Positions 10,207 through 22,389 are shown, counted from the stretch's first letter. The stretch is DNA of 64,000 bases from Hafnia psychrotolerans (GCF_014639435.1 NZ_BMFZ01000006.1:246570-310569); one strand, 5' to 3'. Program-made: numbers and translations. The notes: generated by a model not told the origin, from the sequence alone.

Positions 10207-10758
10207 TTAGAAATAAGAGACAAAAGACGAACTGTCGGCTGGAATAATCTGTGTACTGGATTTTAACTGTGGGGTGCCGAGATAGAGGAATCCGACGATC
10301 CTATCATTCGGACCACATTTGAAAGCCTGACGCACATCGGCGTGTTCGGTCCATGCGCCGGTGCGCCAGATACCATTAAACCCCTGCGCCAATGCCGCCA
10401 TTTGCATCGCCTGCACGGCACAGCCTGCGGATAACATTTGCTCCCATTGCGGTACTTTCGGGCTTTCTTTATAGGCGGCGATAACGGTAATGATTTGTGG
10501 TGCCCGCAACGGAGCCTGCGTCGCCTTTTCAATCGCCTTCTCATCAGCACCATCATTGATTGCAGCGGCGCGTAATAATTCACTAAAGCGAACCAGTCCG
10601 TCATTTTCGGCAATAACAAAACGCCACGGCTGTAAGGCTCCGTGGTCAGGCGCGCGCATACCGGCATTGATAATGTTTTGCAGCACCTTGCCAGACGGCG
10701 CAGGCGCCGCCAGACGTGAGGCCGAACGACGGTTTACTAATAAGTCCAGAGCATCCAT
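10207..10758 (-). CDS. ydjA: Nitroreductase family protein YdjA
   Basis: 183-residue FMN-dependent nitroreductase-fold oxidoreductase, identical in length to E. coli YdjA; physiological substrate unknown. The family start [15 protein letters not shown] (10758) carries the Arg-Arg-Ser FMN phosphate-binding motif, and GIWRTGAW and VGFLYLGTP are conserved. An upstream in-frame start adds 7 residues without support. Divergent from sppA across about 200 bases. Confidence 0.93.
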   Translation of the reverse strand: MDALDLLVNRRSASRLAAPAPSGKVLQNIINAGMRAPDHGALQPWRFVIAENDGLVRFSELLRAAAINDGADEKAIEKATQAPLRAPQIITVIAAYKESPKVPQWEQMLSAGCAVQAMQMAALAQGFNGIWRTGAWTEHADVRQAFKCGPNDRIVGFLYLGTPQLKSSTQIIPADSSSFVSYF

Positions 10759-10965
10759 AAATCTCTCCTTTACGATCATATGATAATGATAGGCATTTAC
10801 TTCACGGTAGCATAAGCACGCGCCTTTTTACCAACCGCAGAATACCCTTTAGGCGACATCACTCTGCAGCGCAGTGTCATTGGTAAATTATGACATGATT
10901 TAAAGCTGACATTTTCCGGCCAGGTCATTAGGATAGCGATACTTTTACCGCTTGTTGGAGAGACC

Positions 10966-12819
10966 ATGCGTACATTGTGGCGAATTATCGCCGGTTTTTT
11001 TAAGTGGACCTGGCGTCTTCTTAATTTCATCAGAGAGTTTATTCTCAACCTGTTCCTGATCCTGATCATACTGGTCGGTGTCGGGATCTATTTTTCATTT
11101 CAGGACAAGCCCGTCGACACCACCAAAGGTGCGCTGCTGGTCGACCTTAGCGGTACCGTGGTTGATAAGCCATCCGTTAATAATAAAGTACGTCAATGGG
11201 GTCGTGAGATCCTGGGCACCTCCAGTAACCGCTTGCAGGAGAATTCGCTGTTTGATCTGGTGGATACGATTCGTCAGGCGAAAGATGATAAGAACATTAC
11301 TGGCATGGTGTTACAACTCACCGATTTTACCGGCACCGATCAGACGTCGTTGCAGTACATCGGTAAAGCCCTGCGTGAGTTTCGTGATACCGGCAAGCCA
11401 ATTTACGCCATCGATGACAGCTACGATCAGTCACAATATTATCTTGCAAGCTATGCTAACAAGATTTACCTGTCGCCGCAGGGCGCGGTCGATATCCACG
11501 GTTTCGCGACCAACAATCTTTATTACAAGTCGTTGCTCGAAAAGCTGAAAGTCACCACGAATATCTTCCGCGTCGGCACATATAAGTCCGCTGTTGAACC
11601 ATTGATTCGTGATGATATGTCTCCTGCTGCACGCGATGCTGATAGCCGCTGGATTAATGGGCTTTGGGGTAACTACCTCAATACGGTTTCAGCCAACCGT
11701 CAGATCACGCCTGAGCAACTGTTCCCAGGTGCCGCGGGTGTGCTGGCCGGTATGCAAAAAGCCGGTGGCGATATGGCACAATATGCACTGAACAGCAAAC
11801 TGGTGGACGCTCTTGCCTCACGAAATGAGGCAGAAAACGACATGGTAAAAGCCTTCGGGTGGAATAAGAAATCCAAAGACTTTAACTTCATCAGTATTTA
11901 TGACTACTCACCGAAACCTAAGCCAGACAACAATGAGCCGCAGATCGCGGTGATCTTCGCCAGCGGTGCGATTAACGATGGTGAAGAACAACCCGGTGCA
12001 GTTGGCGGTGATACAACAGCCCAACAGATCCGCGATGCCCGTCTGGATCCAAAAATCAAAGCCATCATCTTGCGCGTTAACAGTCCTGGCGGCAGCGTGA
12101 GTGCATCTGAAGTCATTCGTTCTGAACTGGCCGCAGCGCGCGCTGCCGGTAAGCCGGTGGTCGTTTCAATGGGCGGTATGGCCGCATCGGGTGGTTACTG
12201 GATCTCCACTCCGGCGAACTATATTATCGCCAGTCCGAGTACGCTGACCGGTTCTATCGGTATCTTCGGTGTGATCAACACTTACCAGAACACGCTGGAT
12301 AACGTTGGGGTTCATACCGATGGTGTCGCAACGTCACCGTTGGCAGATATTGCATCGACTAAGGCGCTGCCGCCGGAGTTCTCTCAGATGATGCAGATGA
12401 ACATCGAGAACGGTTATAAAACCTTCCTCGGCCTGGTCGCGAAAGCAAGAAACAAAACGCCTGAGCAGATAGACGACATTGCCCAAGGTCACGTGTGGAT
12501 TGGCTCCGATGCAAAAAACAACGGACTGGTGGATCAGCTTGGCGACTTCGATGACGCAGTGAAGAAAGCCGCCGAACTGGCTAAATTGCCTAAATGGCAG
12601 TTGAACTGGTACGTCAGCGAACCCAGCCTGACCGATATGGTCTTCTCACAAGTCAGCGCTTCAGCACAAGCTATGCTGCCTGCTGCGGTTCAAGCCTACC
12701 TGCCTGCTCCGGTTAGCAAAATAGCACTGGAGCTGAAATCCCAGGCCGACCTGTTCAATAACATGAACGACCCGCAGAATCGTTATGCTCTGTGCCTGAC
12801 CTGCGGTGAAGTGAGGTAA
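10966..12819 (+). CDS. sppA: Signal peptide peptidase SppA, 67K type
   Basis: Inner-membrane serine protease that degrades cleaved signal peptides. 617 residues, with one N-terminal transmembrane helix (about 28-44), then the tandem ClpP-like repeats of the 67K form. The Ser-Lys dyad is visible: Lys207 in [10 protein letters not shown] and Ser408 in MAASGGYW. Closed by a strong terminator. Confidence 0.97.
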   Translation: MRTLWRIIAGFFKWTWRLLNFIREFILNLFLILIILVGVGIYFSFQDKPVDTTKGALLVDLSGTVVDKPSVNNKVRQWGREILGTSSNRLQENSLFDLVDTIRQAKDDKNITGMVLQLTDFTGTDQTSLQYIGKALREFRDTGKPIYAIDDSYDQSQYYLASYANKIYLSPQGAVDIHGFATNNLYYKSLLEKLKVTTNIFRVGTYKSAVEPLIRDDMSPAARDADSRWINGLWGNYLNTVSANRQITPEQLFPGAAGVLAGMQKAGGDMAQYALNSKLVDALASRNEAENDMVKAFGWNKKSKDFNFISIYDYSPKPKPDNNEPQIAVIFASGAINDGEEQPGAVGGDTTAQQIRDARLDPKIKAIILRVNSPGGSVSASEVIRSELAAARAAGKPVVVSMGGMAASGGYWISTPANYIIASPSTLTGSIGIFGVINTYQNTLDNVGVHTDGVATSPLADIASTKALPPEFSQMMQMNIENGYKTFLGLVAKARNKTPEQIDDIAQGHVWIGSDAKNNGLVDQLGDFDDAVKKAAELAKLPKWQLNWYVSEPSLTDMVFSQVSASAQAMLPAAVQAYLPAPVSKIALELKSQADLFNNMNDPQNRYALCLTCGEVR

Positions 12820-12842
12820 TCTTCATCGTCTGTAAAGCGAAG

Positions 12843-12872
12843 CCCGGTGAAAGTGAATCACCGGGTTTTTTT
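12843..12872 (+). terminator. Terminator after sppA
   Basis: Stem CCCGGTGA/TCACCGGG with seven-base loop followed by seven T. A textbook intrinsic terminator. Confidence 0.9.
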
Positions 12873-12947
12873 ATTTTGGAGCCGGCGCAGATGCCTTTAT
12901 ACTTCGGCTCATCCTGCACGCCCCGTTCAATACAAAGAATCCTGTCA

Positions 12948-13958
12948 ATGACCAAAAAATCTATTTACGTCGCTTACACTGGTGGCACCATCGGAATGCA
13001 ACGATCTGAAAACGGCTACATTCCGGTTTCAGGACACTTACAACGTCAGTTGGCTTTAATGCCTGAGTTCCATCGCCCGGAAATGCCTGAATTCACTATC
13101 CAGGAATATGTGCCGCTGATGGACTCTTCTGACATGACACCAGAAGACTGGCAGCACATCGCCGATGATATTCTGGCCCATTACGATCAATATGACGGTT
13201 TTGTCATTTTGCACGGCACCGACACGATGGCATTCACGGCCTCTGCGCTCTCTTTCATGCTGGAGAATCTTGGCAAGCCAGTAATCGTGACAGGGTCACA
13301 AATACCGCTTGAAGCACTGCGTTCTGATGGCCAGATCAATCTGCTGAATGCGCTGTATATTGCGGCTAATCATCCGGTCAATGAAGTCACTCTGTTCTTC
13401 AACAATCGTTTGTATCGCGGCAACCGCAGCACTAAAGCCCATGCCGATGGTTTCGACGCGTTTGCATCCCCTAATCTTGCCCCCCTGTTAGAAGCCGGCA
13501 TCCATATCCGCCGGCTGTCTACGCCATCGCTACCGGTGGCGGCCGGGACGCTGAAAGTGCATGACATCACCCCACAGCCAATTGGTGTCGTCACGATTTA
13601 CCCAGGCATTTCCGCTGAGGTGGTACAAAACTTTCTGATGCAGCCTGTTAAAGCGCTGATCCTGCGCTCCTATGGTGTGGGTAATGCACCGCAAAAAGGT
13701 GACCTGCTGAAAGTGCTAAAAGAGGCATCTGAACGCGGCATCGTGGTGATCAATCTGACACAATGTATCTCTGGTCGGGTCAATATGGGCGGTTATGCTA
13801 CCGGTAATGCCCTGGCACAGGCTGGTGTGATCAGTGGTTTTGATATGACCGTCGAAGCCGCACTGACTAAACTCCATTATCTCTTCAGCCAGCCGTTATC
13901 ACCGGATGAGATCCGTACACTGATGCAGCAAAACCTGCGCGGCGAGCTGACCGAATAA
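12948..13958 (+). CDS. ansA: L-asparaginase I, cytoplasmic
   Basis: Hydrolyses L-asparagine to aspartate and ammonia. 336 residues; no signal peptide, so the cytoplasmic type I enzyme. The two catalytic threonine regions are present: TGGTIG (residues 11-16) and HGTDTMAFTAS. The start MTKKSIYVAYTGG at 12948 is the family start; the 24-codon extension upstream overlaps the sppA terminator region and is rejected. pncA follows nine bases after the stop, so the two form an operon as in E. coli. Confidence 0.96.
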   Translation: MTKKSIYVAYTGGTIGMQRSENGYIPVSGHLQRQLALMPEFHRPEMPEFTIQEYVPLMDSSDMTPEDWQHIADDILAHYDQYDGFVILHGTDTMAFTASALSFMLENLGKPVIVTGSQIPLEALRSDGQINLLNALYIAANHPVNEVTLFFNNRLYRGNRSTKAHADGFDAFASPNLAPLLEAGIHIRRLSTPSLPVAAGTLKVHDITPQPIGVVTIYPGISAEVVQNFLMQPVKALILRSYGVGNAPQKGDLLKVLKEASERGIVVINLTQCISGRVNMGGYATGNALAQAGVISGFDMTVEAALTKLHYLFSQPLSPDEIRTLMQQNLRGELTE

Positions 13959-13967
13959 GGAATCCTG

Positions 13968-14585
13968 ATGAAAAGCGCTTTGTTATTAATCGACCTACAA
14001 AATGATTTCTGTCACGGTGGTGCGCTCGCAGTACAGGATGGCGATGCGGTGATCAGCGTAGCTAATCAGGCCATTAAGGTCTGTAAGGCGCAGGGAATTG
14101 ACGTGGTGGCTTCGCAGGACTGGCATCCGCATAACCACGGTAGTTTCGCGGTCAATGCTGGCACTGAGCCATGGACTGTCGGTGAACTCGACGGACTGCC
14201 ACAAGTATGGTGGCCGATACATTGCGTTCAGGAGCAACACGGCGCTGATTTTCATCCACTACTGCACCGCGACGCCATTGATTTTGTGGTCCGCAAAGGT
14301 CAGAACGCCGGAATAGATAGCTATAGCGCGTTTTTCGACAACGGTCACCGTGCTTCAACCACACTGCATGCCTGGCTACAGCAACAGCAGATTGAGCAGT
14401 TGTTAGTCATGGGCCTGGCGACCGATTATTGCGTCAAATTTACGGTGCTGGATGCAATAGCCTTGGGTTATGAGGTGACACTGTTGGTCGAAGGGTGCCG
14501 CGGCGTGAATATTTCTCCACAGGATAGCCAGCAGGCTATAGAAGAAATGCAGCATGCCGGTGCGACAGTTCTTGCACTGGACTAA
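13968..14585 (+). CDS. pncA: Nicotinamidase / pyrazinamidase
   Basis: Converts nicotinamide to nicotinate in NAD salvage. 205 residues. Catalytic triad Asp9 (LLLIDLQNDF), Lys110 (VVRKGQN) and Cys155 (GLATDYCVKF) is visible, and the metal site Asp51-x-His53 with His85. Second gene of the ansA-pncA unit, with AAGGAA before its ATG. A later gene of the pathway, nadE, is also in this window but not linked. Confidence 0.96.
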   Translation: MKSALLLIDLQNDFCHGGALAVQDGDAVISVANQAIKVCKAQGIDVVASQDWHPHNHGSFAVNAGTEPWTVGELDGLPQVWWPIHCVQEQHGADFHPLLHRDAIDFVVRKGQNAGIDSYSAFFDNGHRASTTLHAWLQQQQIEQLLVMGLATDYCVKFTVLDAIALGYEVTLLVEGCRGVNISPQDSQQAIEEMQHAGATVLALD

Positions 14586-14606
14586 CATGTCTTACTCTTT
14601 CGATAA

Positions 14607-14640
14607 ATGAACAAGGCCGCTTCATGGCGGCCTTGTTCAT
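14607..14640. terminator. Terminator between pncA and yeaC
   Basis: Fourteen-base perfect stem ATGAACAAGGCCGC/GCGGCCTTGTTCAT with a six-base loop, between convergent genes. T-runs are short on both sides. Confidence 0.75.
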
Positions 14641-14670
14641 TTGCTTACAGATCTTTTATCTACTCGGCAT

Positions 14671-14946
14671 CTACTCAGGTTTAATACGGATTAATGCGTC
14701 CTGCGCAAATTGCTGCTTCAATTCCTGCTTCGATTTGGTGACAATTTGTCCATCAGTGCCAATACTCATATGCTGAGCCTCAGTGTTATGGCGCGCCTGG
14801 TATAACATCACCATCTGTAAGCTGTTGTCTTTTTGCTCAGATGTCAGAGCAACACCATCAGGCCACTTTCCCAGTTCAACTGCCTGCGCAAGACGCTGAA
14901 AAATCTCCGGCGTCATCACGTCGACTAACTCATTAATTTCCATCAA
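14671..14946 (-). CDS. yeaC: DUF1315 family protein YeaC
   Basis: 91-residue conserved enterobacterial protein of unknown function (90 residues in E. coli), with the segments MTPEIFQRLAQAVELGKWPDG and ARHNTEAQHM. It lies downstream of msrB on the same strand, 88 bases apart, as in E. coli, so co-transcription is likely. Confidence 0.9.
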   Translation of the reverse strand: MMEINELVDVMTPEIFQRLAQAVELGKWPDGVALTSEQKDNSLQMVMLYQARHNTEAQHMSIGTDGQIVTKSKQELKQQFAQDALIRIKPE

Positions 14947-15034
14947 CAGCTCTCTTCATCTTGGCTGATTATTCACTTAACGGTGAATAATGGCTGAATC
15001 GATTTTGTCGTTTAAATTACATGCCAACTGACAC

Positions 15035-15448
15035 TCAGCCGGCAGTCTTGTCACCGTTCTCGCCATCGATGAAACTCATCGATGCAGAATTCACACAATA
15101 GCGGTCACCTGTAGGCTCAGGACCGTCAGGGAAGACGTGACCAAGATGGGCATCGCAATGTGCGCAGCGAATCTCAACCCTTTCCATATTGTGTGTATTA
15201 TCAGTGAGATAATTAATAGCATCATGCGTGACCGGTTGGTAAAAACTTGGCCAGCCACATCCAGAGTCAAACTTAGTATCGGAATAAAACAGCGGCGAGT
15301 GACAAACCAGACAATGGTAGATCCCATCGCGCTGGTTATGCAGTAGTTTACCGGAGTATGGGCGTTCAGTCCCGTGCTCTTGCGTCACATAATGTTGTAT
15401 TTCAGTAAGTTGTGGTGATGTGATTGGTTCTTTAGATTCATTGGCCAT
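15035..15448 (-). CDS. msrB: Methionine-R-sulfoxide reductase MsrB
   Basis: Reduces methionine-R-sulfoxide in proteins, using a redox cysteine and thioredoxin. 137 residues, the same as E. coli. Zinc-binding pairs CLVC (46-49) and CAHC, the signature CGWPSFYQP and the catalytic RYCVNSAS are present. The start MANESK at 15448 is preferred; MTTM three codons earlier is possible. Divergent from gapA. Confidence 0.95.
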   Translation of the reverse strand: MANESKEPITSPQLTEIQHYVTQEHGTERPYSGKLLHNQRDGIYHCLVCHSPLFYSDTKFDSGCGWPSFYQPVTHDAINYLTDNTHNMERVEIRCAHCDAHLGHVFPDGPEPTGDRYCVNSASMSFIDGENGDKTAG

Positions 15449-15724
15449 GGTTGTCATTCTCTGCCAGGTAGGAAAATCAACTAAAATAACAGTTAATAAT
15501 AACAAAAAATTAACAACGAGTCTGCCTGTTTTGACTTAAACTGTGTGCCATCGGCGTCAAACAAGAACAGCTCGTGACAAAAATCACATATTTGTTGTTA
15601 CTGCCCTTTATATTCGGCATATCGTCCCCATGTAAGTAGAAGCCGATTAAAAAACGGAATGTGCAATATCTTGGCAAAAGTGAGTTTGAGCTTTGACTTA
15701 CAGCAAGAATTGACACGATTCCGC

Positions 15725-15752
15725 TTGACGCTCAGCAAGGTTTTTGTAATTT
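15725..15752 (+). promoter_or_regulatory. gapA proximal promoter
   Basis: TTGACG (15725-15730) and TAATTT (15747-15752) at 16-base spacing, 44 bases before the gapA start; the sequence through the ribosome binding site resembles the strong E. coli gapA promoter region from memory. The 347-base msrB-gapA interval (15449-15795) otherwise holds no gene that I can see; gapA in relatives has several promoters and upstream elements that I could not place. Confidence 0.5.
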
Positions 15753-15783
15753 TACAACCAACCTTTTATTCACAAAAAAATAG

Positions 15784-16794
<1,011 letters not shown>

Positions 16795-16819
16795 TTGCCC
16801 GATGTGATGAACTGAATCG

Positions 16820-16847
16820 AAGGGCGACGTTAAGTCGCCCTTTTGCT
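16820..16847 (+). terminator. Terminator after gapA
   Basis: Stem AAGGGCGAC/GTCGCCCTT with loop GTTAA, followed by a T-rich tract. Confidence 0.9.
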
Positions 16848-16933
16848 TTCTGCGCAACAGTAAGCACCAAGAGTCACTGAAGCCGTCGTTCATCACCGGT
16901 CTGGATTTATAATAAAATCACAGGACCCATCTC

Positions 16934-17800
16934 ATGACATCAAAACTCTTTACCCTTCCCGTTTTAAAAACCATCACATCGGTTATCAGCCAGCGTCAGA
17001 TTGATGAATTACCGGTTTTGGTGATCGACCACCCTAAAGTGCGCGCGGCTATTACCCTGCAAGGGGCACATTTGCTGGCCTATCAGCCGCAAAATGAACA
17101 GCCAATATTGTGGATGAGCAGTGAATCCGCATTTAAAACGGGTGTAGCTATTCGCGGTGGTGTACCGATTTGCTGGCCATGGTTTGGCCCGGCTGGCCAA
17201 CCTTCACATGGCTTTGCACGCATTCTTCCATGGGAGTTGACCTCTCATCAGGAAAATGAGCAAGGTGTAGAATTGATTCTGACCTTAAAACAGAACGCAG
17301 AAACTCTTGAATTATGGCCGCATGATTTCACCCTCACCGCCCGCTTTGAGCTTGGCGCCGAGTGCCATATTGAACTGGAATCGAACGGTGACTTCGAAAC
17401 AACCAGCGCGCTGCACGCTTATTTCAATATTGGCGATATCAATAATGTAAAAGTGTCAGGCTTGGGCAAGAACTACATCGATAAAGTTGATGGTGGCAAA
17501 ACTGCCCAGCAACAAGGTCCATTGGCATTCAAGGGCCAGACTGACCGCATATATACTGCGCCTGAGGCCACCAGCCTGATTATTGATTCTGCACTGGATC
17601 GAACCTTGGTGATTGAACATCATTTCAACAGTGATGTGGTGGCCTGGAATCCGGGCGCAGAACTGTCTGCCAGCATGAAAGATATGGCGGATGACAGCTA
17701 CAAAACCATGGTTTGTGTTGAAACGGCGAGCGTAAGCGCACCGCAAAAAAGCAATGTATCCTCGCCGGCAAAACTGGCCATGACCATCAGCCAGCGATAA
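16934..17800 (+). CDS. yeaD: Glucose-6-phosphate 1-epimerase family protein YeaD
   Basis: 288-residue D-hexose-6-phosphate mutarotase family protein (aldose-1-epimerase fold), downstream of gapA as in E. coli. Segments RGGVPICWPWFGP, SHGFARILPW and ALHAYFNIGDI are family-conserved, and the late VAWNPGAELS is near the substrate site. yeaE, which follows yeaD in E. coli, is absent here; convergent mipA is next. Confidence 0.93.
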   Translation: MTSKLFTLPVLKTITSVISQRQIDELPVLVIDHPKVRAAITLQGAHLLAYQPQNEQPILWMSSESAFKTGVAIRGGVPICWPWFGPAGQPSHGFARILPWELTSHQENEQGVELILTLKQNAETLELWPHDFTLTARFELGAECHIELESNGDFETTSALHAYFNIGDINNVKVSGLGKNYIDKVDGGKTAQQQGPLAFKGQTDRIYTAPEATSLIIDSALDRTLVIEHHFNSDVVAWNPGAELSASMKDMADDSYKTMVCVETASVSAPQKSNVSSPAKLAMTISQR

Positions 17801-17841
17801 TCCTCTTTCCGCACAATCATTCCGCGCACTACAAATGTGCA

Positions 17842-17863
17842 AATGGGGCCTAAAAGCCCCATT
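17842..17863. terminator. Terminator between yeaD and mipA
   Basis: Perfect stem AATGGGGC/GCCCCATT with a six-base loop between convergent genes. Confidence 0.7.
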
Positions 17864-17901
17864 AAATCACTTCTCACGCACCAATTAAGCGCATTGATAC
17901 A

Positions 17902-18651
17902 TTAGAAACTGTAAGTCACACCCGTCCACAGTACGCCGATATAATTTTTATCCACCATTGGGCTGTCTGTCACTTCGCTGGCTAACCGAATATAGCGCCC
18001 AGTGAAGAAACCTTGCCAATCTTTGGTGAAATTGTATTTGGCAGAAATCTCAACATAAGGACTGAAACTGTCGTCAGGCGAGTAAGTACTCAAACCACTA
18101 CGGCGCGATTCATTGCTGTTAATACCGTAATAATATTGGTTCTGGTTGCTGCTGTTCCATGCTACACCGACGCCCGGAATCAGGGCCCAGTTGTCCTGAT
18201 GGAATGCATAGAGATAGGCGACATCAGCCACTAAACCATCGCTGTTATTCAGGACATCGCCATTAAAGCTGGCGCGCAGCGTTCCCCAATCCTCATTATG
18301 AGAATAAGCCAGCCCCCCCATCAATGTGCCGCGACGCTTGTCCAGGCGCTTCATCTGGCTGTCATCTGAATCGCTCGGAGTAAAACCAAATGGCAGATAA
18401 GTTGCGGTCAGGCTAAATTTATTTTTGTCATCTTTCCACAGATAGTAACCGGCAGTCAGAGTATGGAAGTAAAAATCATCGCTTTCGTAGCTGATGATAG
18501 GAATTGGATAAACTTTGGTGTCATAACCGCGATATGGATTCGGGCTGACTAATGCAGATGCGCCCAGCGACCATGTGCCAGCCACCGCTGCGTGGCTGAA
18601 CATAATGGCCGTCGCTGCGATGGAGAGTGCTCTGAAATGCATGCCTTTCAT
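17902..18651 (-). CDS. mipA: MltA-interacting scaffold protein MipA
   Basis: 249-residue outer-membrane beta-barrel of the MipA/OmpV family; in E. coli it links lytic transglycosylase MltA to PBP1B. Signal peptide ends at SHAAVAG. Barrel features are alternating aromatic strands, the block TDSPMVDKNYIGVLWTGVTYSF and a terminal Phe. Start at 18651 is chosen because AAGGGA lies 11 bases upstream; a longer in-frame extension lacks support. Confidence 0.92.
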   Translation of the reverse strand: MKGMHFRALSIAATAIMFSHAAVAGTWSLGASALVSPNPYRGYDTKVYPIPIISYESDDFYFHTLTAGYYLWKDDKNKFSLTATYLPFGFTPSDSDDSQMKRLDKRRGTLMGGLAYSHNEDWGTLRASFNGDVLNNSDGLVADVAYLYAFHQDNWALIPGVGVAWNSSNQNQYYYGINSNESRRSGLSTYSPDDSFSPYVEISAKYNFTKDWQGFFTGRYIRLASEVTDSPMVDKNYIGVLWTGVTYSF

Positions 18652-19030
18652 AGTAAATAAATCCCTTATCATTAAATATCGCTGACAGTGTAAGCGAAGA
18701 GTAATCCCTTCGCTTAGCAATTATAGTGATACCTCTTTGCGCATAAATACCAGAACGTTCAATTAATCGATATGCAAAGTATGAAATAAAAATAACGAAA
18801 AGAGTTCCTCACCCGCCCACCCCACGTCCTTCAAGGGTTTAAAGTGGAAACCCCTCAAGTGAGTCATTGATATATCTTAAAAAATGGGAGGACGGTAGAG
18901 GAAATTTTCGTAATGCCAAACTACGCTTATTAATAGATGAAAGACTCCACCTGGGGCACTTCCCGACCTAAGGGTATCAGACAAGCCACTTTATTTCGGT
19001 CTGTCAGTACAAAAAATGGGTTTCTGCAAG

Positions 19031-19047
19031 TTGGCATGAGGGTTGCT
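19031..19047 (+). promoter_or_regulatory. Sigma-54 promoter of yeaG-yeaH
   Basis: TTGGCATGAGGGTTGCT carries the invariant GG (19033-19034) and GC (19045-19046) exactly ten bases apart and differs from the sigma-54 consensus at one specified base. Transcription would start near 19057, giving a leader of about 75 bases. In E. coli yeaGH is RpoN/NtrC-controlled, which agrees. The rest of the 18652-19133 interval holds no gene; I could not identify activator sites with confidence. Confidence 0.85.
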
Positions 19048-19133
19048 GTACTGAGGTGGGGAGCTTTCCTTCGGGAGCAGATTATTTCTAACGCTCTCAT
19101 TTACCTGTGCTATTAACGAAGGACGGGCATCGT

Positions 19134-21068
19134 ATGAATATATTTGACCATTATCGCCAGCGCTATGAGGCTGCCAAGGATGAAGAGTTCACACTTCAGG
19201 AATTCCTTACTATTGCTAAGCAGGATCGCAGCGCTTACGTTAACGCCGCCGAACGTCTGTTGATGGCAATCGGTGAACCAGTGATGGTAGACACCGCACT
19301 GGAACCACGCTTGTCGCGTTTATTCTCTAACCGGGTGGTCGCCCGTTATCCTGCATTTGAAGAATTTTATGGCATGGAAGATGCTATCGAGCAGATAGTG
19401 TCCTACCTGAAACATGCTGCGCAAGGATTGGAAGAAAAGAAACAGATCCTCTATTTACTGGGTCCTGTCGGTGGCGGTAAATCCTCTCTGGCTGAGCGCC
19501 TGAAAGCACTTATGCAACGTGTTCCCATTTATATGCTAAGCGCGAATGGTGACCGCAGCCCGGTCAACGATCATCCACTATGTCTGTTCAACCCACAGGA
19601 AGATGCCACTCTTCTTGAAAAAGAGTACAACATCCCTACCCGTTATTTGGGCACAATTATGTCCCCGTGGGCGGCTAAGCGCCTGCACGAATTTGGCGGG
19701 GATATCACCAAATTCAAAGTCATTAAAGTCTGGCCTTCTATCCTGGAACAAGTCGCCATCGCCAAAACCGAACCTGGCGACGAGAATAACCAGGATATCT
19801 CTGCGCTGGTTGGGAAAGTGGATATCCGCAAACTGGAAAACCATGCTCAAAACGATCCCGACGCTTACGGTTACTCTGGCGCACTATGTCGGGCAAACCA
19901 AGGGGTGATGGAGTTCGTCGAGATGTTCAAAGCGCCGATAAAAGTGCTCCATCCGCTGCTGACCGCTACGCAGGAAGGTAACTACAACGGCACTGAGGGT
20001 ATTTCTGCCCTGCCGTTCAACGGCATTATTCTGGCGCACTCCAACGAATCGGAATGGGTGACCTTCCGTAATAACAAGAACAATGAAGCTTTCCTTGACC
20101 GTGTCTATATAGTCAAAGTGCCTTACTGCCTGCGCGTGTCGGAAGAGATGAAAATCTACGATAAACTGCTCAGTAACAGTGAACTGGTACACGCGCCCTG
20201 TGCGCCGGGAACGCTGGAAACGCTAGCCCGCTTCTCTATTTTGTCCCGACTGAAAGTGCCGGAAAACTCCAGCAGCTATTCCAAAATGCGTGTCTATGAC
20301 GGTGAAAGTCTCAAGGACACGGACCCTAAAGCCAAATCTTACCAAGAGTACCGTGACTATGCGGGTGTGGATGAAGGGATGAATGGCCTGTCGACACGTT
20401 TTGCTTTCAAAATACTGTCACGTGTCTTCAACTTCGATCACGCAGAAGTTGCGGCTAACCCGGTACACCTATTCTATGTACTGGAACAACAAATTGAGCG
20501 CGAGCAGTTCCCACAAGACATTGCAGAAAAATATCTTGAGCATCTTAAGGGCTATCTGATCCCAAAATATGCTGAATTCATCGGCAAAGAGATTCAGACC
20601 GCTTATCTTGAGTCCTACTCAGAATATGGCCAGAACATTTTCGATCGTTATGTCACTTACGCCGATTTTTGGATCCAGGACCAAGAGTATCGCGATCCGG
20701 ATACCGGCCAGTTGTTTGATCGAGAAGCGCTGAATGCCGAGCTGGAGAAAATTGAAAAACCAGCCGGGATCAGCAATCCGAAGGACTTCCGTAACGAAAT
20801 AGTCAATTTCGTTTTACGTGCCAGAGCGCAAAACAGCGGGCGTAATCCGAACTGGACCAGTTATGAGAAACTGCGCACAGTGATTGAGAAAAAAATGTTC
20901 TCAAATACTGAAGAATTACTGCCAGTTATCTCGTTTAACGCTAAAACATCCACCGATGAGCAGAAGAAACACGATGACTTTGTCGACAGAATGATGGAGA
21001 AAGGGTATACACGCAAACAGGTGCGTCTGCTGTGTGAATGGTATCTGCGCGTGAGAAAATCCTCATAG
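19134..21068 (+). CDS. yeaG: Serine protein kinase PrkA family YeaG
   Basis: 644 residues, the same as E. coli YeaG. An AAA+-like N-terminal domain with P-loop GPVGGGKSS (110-118) is followed by the PrkA kinase C-terminal domain. Part of the nitrogen-starvation and stationary-phase response in E. coli. The start [14 protein letters not shown] at 19134 is the family start; nine codons upstream are discarded. yeaH follows 34 bases later in one transcript from the sigma-54 promoter. Confidence 0.96.
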   Translation: MNIFDHYRQRYEAAKDEEFTLQEFLTIAKQDRSAYVNAAERLLMAIGEPVMVDTALEPRLSRLFSNRVVARYPAFEEFYGMEDAIEQIVSYLKHAAQGLEEKKQILYLLGPVGGGKSSLAERLKALMQRVPIYMLSANGDRSPVNDHPLCLFNPQEDATLLEKEYNIPTRYLGTIMSPWAAKRLHEFGGDITKFKVIKVWPSILEQVAIAKTEPGDENNQDISALVGKVDIRKLENHAQNDPDAYGYSGALCRANQGVMEFVEMFKAPIKVLHPLLTATQEGNYNGTEGISALPFNGIILAHSNESEWVTFRNNKNNEAFLDRVYIVKVPYCLRVSEEMKIYDKLLSNSELVHAPCAPGTLETLARFSILSRLKVPENSSSYSKMRVYDGESLKDTDPKAKSYQEYRDYAGVDEGMNGLSTRFAFKILSRVFNFDHAEVAANPVHLFYVLEQQIEREQFPQDIAEKYLEHLKGYLIPKYAEFIGKEIQTAYLESYSEYGQNIFDRYVTYADFWIQDQEYRDPDTGQLFDREALNAELEKIEKPAGISNPKDFRNEIVNFVLRARAQNSGRNPNWTSYEKLRTVIEKKMFSNTEELLPVISFNAKTSTDEQKKHDDFVDRMMEKGYTRKQVRLLCEWYLRVRKSS

Positions 21069-21102
21069 TAGAGGAGCGATGGCAACGTCGTTTGGGGGAA
21101 AT

Positions 21103-22374
21103 ATGACGTACTTTATTGACCGCCGACTGAATGGTAAGAATAAAAGCGCGGTTAACCGCCAGCGCTTTTTGCGCCGCTATAAGTCGCAAATCAAACAGTC
21201 GATTGCCGAAGCCATCAACAAGCGTTCGGTTACCGACGTCGACAGTGGGGAATCCGTTTCGATCCCCATTGAAGATATCAACGAACCTATGTTTCATCAG
21301 GGGCGCGGAGGCTTACGTCACCGCGTTCATCCCGGTAATGATCACTTTGTCCAGAATGACCGTATTGAACGCCCACCGGGAGGCGGCGGCGGGAGTGGTC
21401 AAGGTGAAGCCAGCCAAGATGGTGAAGGCCAGGATGAGTTCTCTTTCCAGATCTCTAAAGATGAGTATCTTGATCTGCTGTTTGAGGATCTGGCGCTCCC
21501 CAATTTACAAAAAAACCAGCACCGACAGATAACAGAATATAAAACCCATCGATCCGGTTATACCTCTAACGGTGTACCGGCTAATATCAGTGTGGTGCGC
21601 TCACTACAAAATTCCCTTGCCCGCCGCACCGCGATGACAGCAGGAAAAAAACGAGAGTTACGTGCATTGGAAGCCACGCTGACTGAAGTAGAAAACAGCG
21701 AACCGGCACGACTATTAGAAGAAGAACGTCTGCGTAAGGAGATTGCAGAGCTACGACAAAAAATCGCCAAAACCCCGTTTATCGACACCTTTGATTTACG
21801 CTACAAAAACTACGAACGTCGCCCTGAGCCTTCCAGCCAGGCCGTGATGTTCTGTCTAATGGACGTTTCTGGTTCCATGGATCAGGCCACCAAAGATATG
21901 GCCAAACGTTTCTATATTCTGCTTTATCTGTTCCTGAGCAGGACCTATAAAAACGTGGATGTGGTCTACATTCGTCACCATACCCAGGCGAAAGAAGTCG
22001 ATGAGCAAGAGTTTTTCTACTCGCAGGAAACCGGCGGCACGATTGTATCGAGCGCGCTCAAATTGATGCATGAAGTGATTCAGGAACGCTACGACCCGGC
22101 GATTTGGAACATCTATGCCGCTCAGGCCTCTGATGGTGATAATTGGGCTGATGATTCGCCGTTGTGTCATCAGGTTTTGGAACAAAAACTGCTCCCGATG
22201 GTGCGTTATTACAGTTATATCGAGATTACCCGGCGTGCTCACCAGACGTTATGGCGCGAGTATGAAGTACTGCAAGAAAAGTTTGGCAATTTCGCCATGC
22301 AGCATATCCGCGAACCGGAAGATATCTATCCGGTATTCCGCGAATTATTCCATAAACAGGTTCAAAACAACTAA
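21103..22374 (+). CDS. yeaH: VWA-domain protein YeaH (DUF444)
   Basis: 423-residue DUF444 protein, partner of YeaG. The C-terminal half is a von Willebrand A domain with the metal-site motif DVSGS (254-258). A Gly-rich linker (92-103) and an acidic region precede it, and a Glu/Arg-rich coiled-coil-like stretch covers about 185-222. Start [12 protein letters not shown] at 21103 is preferred for its family match and upstream GGGGGAA; eight codons upstream are rejected. The third member of the common YeaG/YeaH/SpoVR set, ycgB, is unlinked at 30829. Confidence 0.95.
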   Translation: MTYFIDRRLNGKNKSAVNRQRFLRRYKSQIKQSIAEAINKRSVTDVDSGESVSIPIEDINEPMFHQGRGGLRHRVHPGNDHFVQNDRIERPPGGGGGSGQGEASQDGEGQDEFSFQISKDEYLDLLFEDLALPNLQKNQHRQITEYKTHRSGYTSNGVPANISVVRSLQNSLARRTAMTAGKKRELRALEATLTEVENSEPARLLEEERLRKEIAELRQKIAKTPFIDTFDLRYKNYERRPEPSSQAVMFCLMDVSGSMDQATKDMAKRFYILLYLFLSRTYKNVDVVYIRHHTQAKEVDEQEFFYSQETGGTIVSSALKLMHEVIQERYDPAIWNIYAAQASDGDNWADDSPLCHQVLEQKLLPMVRYYSYIEITRRAHQTLWREYEVLQEKFGNFAMQHIREPEDIYPVFRELFHKQVQNN

Positions 22375-22389
22375 GTTCTAATCATTAAA

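Noticed and set aside
10023..10223. Frame between topB and ydjA as possible selD remnant
   Set aside because: Its translation shows no selenophosphate synthetase motif that I can recognise.
18652..19030. Activator sites for NtrC upstream of the sigma-54 promoter
   Set aside because: No segment matches the NtrC palindrome well enough; GC- and GGTG-containing stretches are scattered without symmetry.
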